A stretch of 64,000 nt of DNA from WTGA01 sp965214055. Its GTDB lineage: Bacteria; Pseudomonadota; Gammaproteobacteria; Arenicellales; Poriferihabitantaceae. The notes under the pieces are model-generated. The model saw only the letters and a list, made by a program, of their open reading frames with translations, had not been told where the DNA came from and did no database searches. This document shows, one piece after another, positions 7,896 through 15,188 of this stretch (positions within the stretch are counted from its first letter, which is position 1; each line of letters opens with the position of its first letter). Made by a program: the position numbers and the translations under genes. The DNA is taken from assembly GCA_965214055.1 (NCBI GenBank), contig OZ243931.1:1364001-1428000 (forward strand), written 5' to 3'.

Positions 7896-10448
7896 ATGAA
7901 ACTGGTACGGTTCCTGCCCTGGTCCATCGTCTTTATCGGGCTCATTGTGGCCATCGCCTGGTACTTCAGAACGGAGATTGTCTCGTCCATACTGGACAGG
8001 GTGGTCAAAACCACGGAAATCCAGCATCTGGAGTATCAACTGGAATCGGTGAGTACATCGTCGGCATTGTTTTCACACCTGGCCTTTGAAATTTCATCCC
8101 AACAGGCCCGGTACCGGATTTCATCTGAACATCTGGAGGTGGGTTTCACGGTGGACACCCTGGGGTCCGGTCGTGTGGACAGCGTGCATATTTCAAACCT
8201 GGCCATCCGGGAAGAAAGGGGAAGGGAGAACCGGGGCCCGTTGAACAGCGACGCATGGTTGTTCGCGCTGGTCTCAGTACTCGACCACTCCCTGCCATTC
8301 CAGTCCATTGAGATTGACGAACTGTACCTCAGCAGCGGTGCGCTCAATCCAACCCGGTCCCAGCCCATACGGCTGCACGCCTATTCGACTTCCACCGGAA
8401 CGAGTGTGGAGCTTTACCATCATCAACATACACTGGGGATCAAAACAACCGGCAATACGCTGGACCTGAGCCTGGAGGACCTGGCGTCACAATCCATCCT
8501 TGAATTGTTGTTGACGCTGGATTATTCGGAAGTCGGAGGACTGAAAGAAATTTTCGGCAACCTGGATTTACAGGCCGGACCCGTATTGGATTGGTGGCAG
8601 ACCTTTGTCCCCACAGCTGACACCGCCATGGAAGGAGGGGTTGCAGGCCAGTTTCATGTGGAACCGGGGGATGGCGGCTGGCGGCTGAGGGTAAACGGCA
8701 CCGCCGGCCATCTGGTCTGGAAGGATTCCGTGATTCGAAATGGTGTCATCATTCTTGATGCGGAAATTCCTGGCATGCTGGATTTTGACGACCTGGTGGT
8801 CCGGTTGAATACCGGCAGCCAGCTCACAGTTGAAAACATGGAATCCGAATCCTTCACCATGGCGGATATGGCACTGGTGTTCAACGGTGATTTGGCAGTG
8901 AAAAAAAATTTTGTTGAATATGTGACCGACAACCACAATTCATTGGCGTTCAACCGGCTGGACTGGAAGGACAATCATTTCAGCAAACTGCACATCAGCC
9001 CCATCCTGGGACTCCGGTATGATCCGGATGGATGGGTCGTCAATATCCGTGAGGGATTTGTCACCACCCGTGAATCCCGGGTTGGCAACTACCGCCTGAC
9101 CAGCGGCAAGGCCCAACTCCAGTCTCCCATGAGGCTCGCAATGCCCCGGGATGCCCTCCGGCAGGGGTGGGTCATCGACCGGGGAAGGATTGCAATTCCC
9201 GATTTCAGTCTGACCGGGGATGACCTGAGTGTGCACAGCGAGGACCTGACCCTGGAAATCGAAGCCCTGACACCGGGACGCTATCAATTCAACCTTTCCG
9301 CGATGAATACCGGGGCAAGGAAAAATTCGACTGGGCTGGATCTGGAGTCGTTGAATTCACGGGTGGAACTCCATGACCATGAACTGGGTGCCCACGGCAG
9401 TTTTGTCCCGGCTCATTTCCCGGGACGCTACCAGTTTCAGTTGCATGCGGACTTCCAGGGAAACACGGGGGATTATACCGTCAGGCAAACCGACCCCGTG
9501 GACATCCTTGAAGATGCCGCGAAAGTGAATTCCCTCCTTTCAGGCTGGGTGCCGGATCTGCACGTGACAGGGGGGGCAGTATCCTTTGCGGCCAGCGGCC
9601 AGTGGAAAAACAGTGAAGCGGTTTTCAATCGGGTGGATGTGAATGCCCGGGGTGTCTCGGGTGGGTATTCGGGATTGTCATTTGCCGGGCTGGACGTTCA
9701 GGGTCCCCTGTATTTTCCGCCGGTACCGCAGTCGGAATCCGCAGTGGTTGAGGTGGAAACCATTGCCTATGGTGTGGCCGCAGAGAATATCGTGTCCGAG
9801 GTACGCCTGTTGGCATCGGAAACCGGAACCCGGCCAGGGATCCATATCGACCGTCTTGAAGGAGAGGTGCTGGGCAGCCGGTTTGCCTGTGAAAACTGTT
9901 CATTCCATCCGGGGTCTTCGGTGAACAGGCTGGGTATTGCGCTGTCAGGACTGGATATCCAGGAGCTGGTCAAACTGCACGAAATCAATGGCCTGGAAGC
10001 TCATGGGAAAATAGATGGACAACTGCCGGTGGAGATTTCCGGTGACGGTGTTCATATCAGAAACGGAAAAATCTGGAACCAGCAGGATGGTGGTACAATC
10101 CGGTACCGGATGGGACCGGATCAGGCTGAATCCATGTCGAGCCTGTTGACCGATCCGGTGATCAGGGCCCTGGAGGATTTTAACTATGATGTGTTGACGG
10201 GTGCGGTAGAATATGAACCGGATGGCAATTTGCAGGTCAAGCTCCATATCGAAGGAACCAGCCCCGATATAGTGAACAGCCAACCCGTACATCTGAACAT
10301 CAATACGGAACAAAATGTGTTATCGTTGCTCAAAAGCTTGGGATACGCAGACAAACTTGGAGATCAACTGGATGAAACCATTCGTGACCAGGTGGATGTC
10401 CAGTTGAACCCGGACCAGGCGAACCAAACCAGAGAACCAATCGAATAA
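7896..10448 (+). CDS. ydbH: YdbH family intermembrane phospholipid transport protein
   Basis: 850 residues. One N-terminal membrane anchor (residues 7-24) is followed by a long beta-rich periplasmic region of the AsmA-like/TamB superfamily. YdbH, with TamB and YhdP, is known in E. coli to bridge the inner and outer membranes and move phospholipids. Its partner lipoprotein YnbE follows after 25 bases, and YdbL after that, which makes the assignment firm even though the sequence itself diverges. The C-terminus (DQVDVQLNPDQANQTREPIE) is polar. Confidence 0.85.
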   Translation: MKLVRFLPWSIVFIGLIVAIAWYFRTEIVSSILDRVVKTTEIQHLEYQLESVSTSSALFSHLAFEISSQQARYRISSEHLEVGFTVDTLGSGRVDSVHISNLAIREERGRENRGPLNSDAWLFALVSVLDHSLPFQSIEIDELYLSSGALNPTRSQPIRLHAYSTSTGTSVELYHHQHTLGIKTTGNTLDLSLEDLASQSILELLLTLDYSEVGGLKEIFGNLDLQAGPVLDWWQTFVPTADTAMEGGVAGQFHVEPGDGGWRLRVNGTAGHLVWKDSVIRNGVIILDAEIPGMLDFDDLVVRLNTGSQLTVENMESESFTMADMALVFNGDLAVKKNFVEYVTDNHNSLAFNRLDWKDNHFSKLHISPILGLRYDPDGWVVNIREGFVTTRESRVGNYRLTSGKAQLQSPMRLAMPRDALRQGWVIDRGRIAIPDFSLTGDDLSVHSEDLTLEIEALTPGRYQFNLSAMNTGARKNSTGLDLESLNSRVELHDHELGAHGSFVPAHFPGRYQFQLHADFQGNTGDYTVRQTDPVDILEDAAKVNSLLSGWVPDLHVTGGAVSFAASGQWKNSEAVFNRVDVNARGVSGGYSGLSFAGLDVQGPLYFPPVPQSESAVVEVETIAYGVAAENIVSEVRLLASETGTRPGIHIDRLEGEVLGSRFACENCSFHPGSSVNRLGIALSGLDIQELVKLHEINGLEAHGKIDGQLPVEISGDGVHIRNGKIWNQQDGGTIRYRMGPDQAESMSSLLTDPVIRALEDFNYDVLTGAVEYEPDGNLQVKLHIEGTSPDIVNSQPVHLNINTEQNVLSLLKSLGYADKLGDQLDETIRDQVDVQLNPDQANQTREPIE

Positions 10449-10473
10449 CCCGGTACCCAAAGGCAAAGACAAA

Positions 10474-10668
10474 ATGAAGAAACTGCTGGTTATACTATAC
10501 ACTGTGGTCGCGGTCCCGTTACTGGCAGGGTGTTCACCGAAAATCGAAGTCAGCACACCCACAGAGCCAGTAACCATCAATCTGAATGTAAAAATTGAAC
10601 ATGAAATTCGCGTCAAGGTCGAAAAGGACCTGGAAGACATTCTCTCGGAAGACAGTGGATTATTCTAA
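10474..10668 (+). CDS. ynbE: YnbE family outer-membrane lipoprotein
   Basis: 64 residues. The signal peptide ends in a lipobox (LLAGC, Cys19). The short mature part, TEPVTINLNVKIEHEIRVKV, is a beta-strand-rich segment typical of YnbE. In E. coli YnbE stacks on the C-terminus of YdbH to complete the bridge to the outer membrane. The gene lies between ydbH and ydbL, as in E. coli. Confidence 0.9.
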   Translation: MKKLLVILYTVVAVPLLAGCSPKIEVSTPTEPVTINLNVKIEHEIRVKVEKDLEDILSEDSGLF

Positions 10669-10684
10669 ATGAGGCCATGTTGAA

Positions 10685-11008
10685 ATGAAAAAGTTACTAT
10701 CAACCCTATTCCTGTTGTCCCTGCTGGTCTCTTCCAACTCGTGGGGACTGGGGCTGGGTGAAGCCAAAAGCCAAGGATTGGTTGGAGAAACGCCCAGTGG
10801 ATATCTTGAACCGGTATCCGGGATGACCGATGCCATCCAGAACTTGATCGGGGAAATCAACACACAGCGAAGGGAACACTACAAGAAGATTGCAACGCAA
10901 AACAATACTTCTTTGGAGGCCGTGGAATCCCTGGCAGGCCAAAAAGCCATGGATAACACCAAACCCGGACACTACATCAAAGTGGGCGGCAAGTGGGTCA
11001 GGAAGTAG
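10685..11008 (+). CDS. ydbL: YdbL family (DUF1318) periplasmic chaperone-like protein
   Basis: 107 residues with a signal peptide of about 20 residues. GLVGETPSGYLEP is the hallmark of DUF1318, followed by INTQRREHYKKIA and the C-terminal KPGHYIKVGGKWVRK. YdbL is thought to control YdbH-YnbE assembly. It starts 16 bases after ynbE. Confidence 0.93.
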   Translation: MKKLLSTLFLLSLLVSSNSWGLGLGEAKSQGLVGETPSGYLEPVSGMTDAIQNLIGEINTQRREHYKKIATQNNTSLEAVESLAGQKAMDNTKPGHYIKVGGKWVRK

Positions 11009-11072
11009 TGCCAAAGAAATCTTCCTGAAGCAGGGGTTTGCCTCCCGCAACCCCCGGATTGCCTGACCTGCC

Positions 11073-11252
11073 ATGGAAACCTGGGAAAAACTGGTCATCG
11101 GGGCACTGGCCCTGCTGGTGCTGTTCTGGTTTTCTCCGGGCATCAAGCCCATGATGGCAAAAAGCAAGGAAGCCCGACAGGACTGGCCAGGCCTGCTCAT
11201 CCCCATCGGGCTGGTGGTTGTTTTTGTCCTGTTCTTGATTGCGTCGGTCTGA
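11073..11252 (+). CDS. Small two-helix membrane protein, unknown function
   Basis: 59 residues, starting METWEKLVIGALALLVLFWF. Two hydrophobic segments (about residues 7-20 and 41-58) flank a polar loop with SPGIKPMMAKSKEAR. It lies 64 bases after ydbL on the same strand and could belong to that operon or be independent. No family is recognised. The clean hydrophobic pattern and a loop rich in Lys and Arg support a real gene; the Shine-Dalgarno sequence is weak. Confidence 0.5.
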   Translation: METWEKLVIGALALLVLFWFSPGIKPMMAKSKEARQDWPGLLIPIGLVVVFVLFLIASV

Positions 11253-11382
11253 TCTGCTGTGACGACTGTGCGGAATCAAACGGTATTGCACAGACCGCTC
11301 GGCTTGTGCAGCGGCGGTTCGGGACTTTTCTGAAGACCGGAGGGTAGATATTCAACCGGATTGATTGCGGAACCAGTGAAAA

Positions 11383-12477
11383 ATGCAGGGTAAACAAGCT
11401 GAAAATGTGACCATGTCCGAAGGCGGGCTGTACTCTCTGGCAACGCGTGGTGCCAAGGATGTGATCGATTTTTCCATGCCGAGAGTGTTGCAGGCACTGG
11501 ACGGCATGAAGCCGTACTCCCACCGTTTTACGATTGCAGATCTGGGGTGTGCTGATGCCGGCACATCCCTGGACATGATCCGTGGTGCAATCAACCACAT
11601 CCAAAAGGATTCCCCGAAAACCCGGATTACCGTCATCTATGCGGACCAGCCCGCCAATGACTTCAACGCCCTGATCCGCATCGTCCATGGAAGAACCCGG
11701 TTTGAATCCTGGGTCGGTCAATTTGACAATGCGTTTCCCCTGGTATCGGGGTCCTCCTTTTATCTGCAGACGGTTCCGGAAGAAAGTCTTGACCTGATTT
11801 ATTCCGCAACCGCCATGCACTGGCTGTCGACAAAGCCCTGCAACATCACCAATCACGTTCACATGGTCGGGTCCTGTGGCAGGGAATACGATGCCTTTGC
11901 CCGACAGGCCAGGGAAGACTGGAAGACTATACTGCTGTGCAGGGCCAGGGAAATGAAACGCGGAAGCAAAATGGTGCTGGCCAATTTCTGCCGGGATGAA
12001 CAGGGCCGTTATCTCGGGAATTCCGGCGGGGTGAACATGTTTAACACCTTCGATGAAATCTGGAGAGAATTCGTTTCCTCCGGGCGGATCACCCGGCCCG
12101 AATACGAAAACATGACCCTGCCCCAGTATTACCGTACTGTAGAAGAGTTTTCCTCGCCGCTGGTGGACCCCCAAAGCCCCTGTCATCAGGCGGGATTACG
12201 GCTGGACAGCCTGGAAACCCGGGTCATCCCGTGTCCATTTTCGGAAACCTTCAAGCAAAACAACGACGTCAGGGCGTTTGCGGACGGACTGGTCCCCACC
12301 GTGCGCAGCTGGAACCAGAGTATTTTCAAGGCCGGCCTCGACAGGGAGAGAGAAGAAGAAAACCGCAATCAAATCATTGAGGACTACTATGCCGCCTATC
12401 ACCGGAGAGTGCTGGACAGTCCTGAAGGCCATGGAATGGATTACGTTCATGCATACATGACGATTTCCCGGGTGTAG
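11383..12477 (+). CDS. SABATH-family SAM-dependent carboxyl methyltransferase
   Basis: 364 residues, matching the 350-380 of plant SABATH enzymes (PF03492). Motifs run in the family order: SEGGLYSLATRGA near the N-terminus; SAM-binding ADLGCADAGTS (about residues 49-59); VIYADQPANDFN; then SFYLQTVPEESLDLIYSA and MHWLS, the block that in plants reads SFYxRLFP...LHWLS. The C-terminal half holds the helical substrate-binding cap. Plant members methylate carboxylates such as salicylate, jasmonate and gibberellins. The bacterial substrate is unknown. ATG 11413 (MSEGG) is an alternative start. Confidence 0.83.
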   Translation: MQGKQAENVTMSEGGLYSLATRGAKDVIDFSMPRVLQALDGMKPYSHRFTIADLGCADAGTSLDMIRGAINHIQKDSPKTRITVIYADQPANDFNALIRIVHGRTRFESWVGQFDNAFPLVSGSSFYLQTVPEESLDLIYSATAMHWLSTKPCNITNHVHMVGSCGREYDAFARQAREDWKTILLCRAREMKRGSKMVLANFCRDEQGRYLGNSGGVNMFNTFDEIWREFVSSGRITRPEYENMTLPQYYRTVEEFSSPLVDPQSPCHQAGLRLDSLETRVIPCPFSETFKQNNDVRAFADGLVPTVRSWNQSIFKAGLDREREEENRNQIIEDYYAAYHRRVLDSPEGHGMDYVHAYMTISRV

Positions 12478-12855
12478 GTGACCGAAAATGGCTGCTTTGC
12501 CGTTTCCCGCAAATCAGCAATGCCCGGTGATGGCCGGATAGATGGGGGGGTCATTCCGGCAAGGCATTTGCCCCGATAGATTTGATTTTATGGAAACCAA
12601 TCGCTTACAATTCGGTCTTGAGCGCGAGCCGGGTTCAGTCATAAAAAGCGAACGGTCGGACGACTCGCTACAGCCTGTGGAGGAAAATGCGGGAGCGTGT
12701 TCCGTAAAGCAGGAGCCTGGGTAGCCAGGCGAATGGTTGCTCCCTGGATGACCGGGGACTTTCTTTCTGTAGGCAGGAAAGGATGTCAATGCGCAAGTTT
12801 AACGGTGTTTTCCGATCACATATAAATGCCTAATCAGACCGAGGAGAATTTCAAT
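12478..12855 (+). other. Long leader region upstream of dctP
   Basis: No convincing gene is seen in these 378 bases. About 12655-12790 is rich in local complementarity: GGAGC...GCTCC around an inner CTGG-GTAG-CCAG hairpin (12712-12744), and a CTTTC...GAAAG pair (about 12757-12780). It lies directly before the TRAP operon, so it may be a structured 5' leader. No known riboswitch class was recognised. Confidence 0.3.
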
Positions 12856-14073
12856 ATGAAACGTCGTGAATTACTTAAAGGTGCAGCGGGAGGAGCGCTG
12901 GCAACTGTTGCCGTAACCTCCCTTACCGGTTGTACAGATGATACCGCCACAAAGCAGGCAATGGAGGAAGCGTCCAAATTAAAAACCGAACTCGAATTGG
13001 CGAACAGCAAGATTGCAGAACTCGAAGAGGCGGCAAAAGCGGCAATGGAAGCCCCGGCAGTGGTCAAGGACCGGATTGAGATCGCAGTGGTTTCCACCTG
13101 GCCCCGTGACTTCCCGGGACTGGGTACCGGTGCACAGCGTTTTGCACAGCGGTTGTCCGATATCAGCGATGGGCGGTTTGTGGTTGAGTACTTTGCTGCG
13201 GGAGAACGGGTCGGTGCGTTCGATTCATTTGACGAAGTCGCGTCGGGCAACGCCCAGATATACCATGCGGCGGACTATTACTGGAAAGGCAAGCATCCTG
13301 GCTGGGCCTATTTCACGGCAGTACCCTTTGGTCTGACCTATACTGAAATGAATGCCTGGATCCGTTTTGGCGGTGGCCAGGAATTGTGGGATGAATTGGC
13401 AGGCGCCGCTGGTCTGAAGAACCTGATGTGCGGCAACACCGGGGTGCAGATGGGCGGCTGGTTCAGAAAAGAGATGAATTCTGCGGATGACTTCAAGGGA
13501 TTGAAAATGCGTATTCCCGGTCTGGGCGGCGATGTGCTGGCCAAGCTGGGGGCCTCTCCGGTTTCTCTTCCTGGTGGCCAGATATATGAAAACCTGATTT
13601 CCGGGGCCATTGATGCCACCGAATGGGTCGGACCCTGGAATGATGAAGCCATGAAATTTTACGAAGCAGCAAAATATTACTACTACCCGGGCATGCATGA
13701 GCCGGGTCCCATGCTTGCCGCAGGCGTGAACAAGGATTTCTGGGAAAGTATTTCTCCATCCGACCGGGTCATGATTGAATCCGCGGCATCCATGGAAAAT
13801 GATGTCATGATGGCTGAGTTCAATGCCAACAATGGTTCGTCCCTGACACGGCTGCTGAATGATCAGGGGGTGCAGCTGAAAAAATTCAGCGATGATACCT
13901 ACGATTCATTTGGTGAAGCGGCGGTGGAGGTATTCAAGGAAACCGTTGCGCACAGCGATCTTGCCCGACGGATCCATGAAAGTTTTGTCAGAGCACGTGC
14001 CGATGTCGGAGGGTGGGCCAAAATCGCGGACCAGGAATACCTGCGCCAACGAAACCGCGTTCTTGGCGTTTAA
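12856..14073 (+). CDS. dctP: TRAP transporter substrate-binding protein, Tat/lipobox type, 2-oxo-acid-like (DctP/TakP)
   Basis: 405 residues from ATG 12856, chosen because GAGGAG lies 10 bases upstream; an ORF start at 12826 lacks this. The N-terminus MKRRELLKG has a twin-arginine motif, and the hydrophobic stretch ends in LTGC, a plausible lipobox. About 40 residues of heptad-like, Ala/Glu/Lys-rich sequence (about residues 30-68) precede the binding domain. The binding domain (VSTWPRDFPGLGTGAQ, EWVGPWNDEA, KYYYYPGMHEPGP) resembles TakP and related binders of pyruvate, lactate and 2-oxo acids. It leads the dctPQM operon. Confidence 0.9.
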   Translation: MKRRELLKGAAGGALATVAVTSLTGCTDDTATKQAMEEASKLKTELELANSKIAELEEAAKAAMEAPAVVKDRIEIAVVSTWPRDFPGLGTGAQRFAQRLSDISDGRFVVEYFAAGERVGAFDSFDEVASGNAQIYHAADYYWKGKHPGWAYFTAVPFGLTYTEMNAWIRFGGGQELWDELAGAAGLKNLMCGNTGVQMGGWFRKEMNSADDFKGLKMRIPGLGGDVLAKLGASPVSLPGGQIYENLISGAIDATEWVGPWNDEAMKFYEAAKYYYYPGMHEPGPMLAAGVNKDFWESISPSDRVMIESAASMENDVMMAEFNANNGSSLTRLLNDQGVQLKKFSDDTYDSFGEAAVEVFKETVAHSDLARRIHESFVRARADVGGWAKIADQEYLRQRNRVLGV

Positions 14074-14091
14074 TCCCGCACTTCATATTGC

Positions 14092-14125
14092 GACAGAAAC
14101 GGAGCCTGAAGGCTCCGTTTCTGTC
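14092..14125 (+). terminator. Strong intercistronic hairpin between dctP and dctQ
   Basis: GACAGAAACGGAGCC and GGCTCCGTTTCTGTC form a perfect 15-16 bp stem with a loop of about four bases, 18 bases after the dctP stop. There is no T-run, only TTGCC. Partial termination or protection of the dctP mRNA 3' end is more likely than full termination. Such hairpins commonly keep binding proteins in excess over permeases. Confidence 0.75.
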
Positions 14126-14130
14126 TTGCC

Positions 14131-15186
14131 ATGACCAGGTTCCCCGGGTTTCTCATGAGAAACCTGTCCTTCCCGGTGTCAATACCCGGTGGGAAGATGG
14201 TTTCGAGAATGCTGGCTGCCTGGATGGTGGTCATGCTCTTCCTGTTCCTGCTGGACAACATCCTGATCTTCTGGTTTGACTGGCCGGGCACACGGCATTT
14301 TCTGACCCACCTGGGGCTGCTCAGCGAAACCCGGACATCTCCGTTACTGAATGACTCCCAGCGCCTGTTGGGGTGGATTCAGTGGATCGTCTCACTCTCG
14401 GTTTTCCTGGTCATCTCCGCAGCAGTCCTCTATGGCCACGGCCGGGACCTCAAGCAGGATGCCATGCTCTATTCCCGCATGGCGGCATTCATTACCCGGG
14501 CGGCCTTCTGGGCGGTATTGCTGGTGGGGGTCGCGGATATGCTGATTTCATTTTTGCGAATCGAAGGGATGTTAAGCGCGATCGTCGGGGAACACCTGAC
14601 AACCCAGCTGGGCAGGTCGATTTTTCGCGGGACCTATGTCCACTTCCCCCTGATCCTGGTTGCGGTGATTGTCGCTGCCTTTACACGCACGTTGGGTTTC
14701 ATATGGCTTGCGTTGATGATCGTGGCCGCCGAATTTTTAATTGTACTCACCCGGTTTGTATTTTCCTATGAACAGGCATTCATGGGGGACCTGGTGAGAT
14801 TCTGGTATGCGGGGCTGTTTTTGTTCGCCAGTGCGTACACTTTGCTGCATGATGGCCATGTCAGGGTGGATGTCTTTTATACCAATTTCAGCAAAAGAGG
14901 CAAGGCGCTGACCAATGCCATCGGTTCCCTGTTATTGGGCCTGCCGCTATGCTGGTGTATTCTGGTTTACGGGATGTTCGGGAAAGGCAGCATCATCAAC
15001 AGCCCCCTGCTCAGTTTCGAAATTTCACAGAGCGGATTTGGCATGTATACCAAATATCTCATGGCGGCCTACCTGCTGGTTTTTGCTGTGAGCATGGCCA
15101 TTCAGTTTGTAAGTTTCATCTTGAGCAATCTTGCCGACTTTCGGGAAAGTGGCTGGAGCCGTGAAACCGTGAACCAGGAGTCCTGA
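14131..15186 (+). CDS. dctQ: TRAP transporter small permease (DctQ) with long N-terminal membrane extension
   Basis: 351 residues, about twice the usual 160-200. The C-terminal half is the DctQ domain: FSYEQAFMGDLVRFWYAG, then ASAYTLLHDGHVRVDVFY, then SIINSPLLSFEISQSG. The N-terminal 180 residues add about five hydrophobic helices. DctQ partners DctM in the inner membrane. The start is uncertain (14131 or ATG 14155), because the hairpin at 14092-14125 sits immediately upstream. Two bases separate it from dctM. Confidence 0.88.
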   Translation: MTRFPGFLMRNLSFPVSIPGGKMVSRMLAAWMVVMLFLFLLDNILIFWFDWPGTRHFLTHLGLLSETRTSPLLNDSQRLLGWIQWIVSLSVFLVISAAVLYGHGRDLKQDAMLYSRMAAFITRAAFWAVLLVGVADMLISFLRIEGMLSAIVGEHLTTQLGRSIFRGTYVHFPLILVAVIVAAFTRTLGFIWLALMIVAAEFLIVLTRFVFSYEQAFMGDLVRFWYAGLFLFASAYTLLHDGHVRVDVFYTNFSKRGKALTNAIGSLLLGLPLCWCILVYGMFGKGSIINSPLLSFEISQSGFGMYTKYLMAAYLLVFAVSMAIQFVSFILSNLADFRESGWSRETVNQES

Positions 15187-15188
15187 AG

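Noticed and set aside
11197..12186. A 329-residue minus-strand ORF opposite the SABATH gene.
   Set aside because: The plus-strand frame carries a full set of family motifs; the antisense frame is low-complexity Gly/Pro/His-rich.
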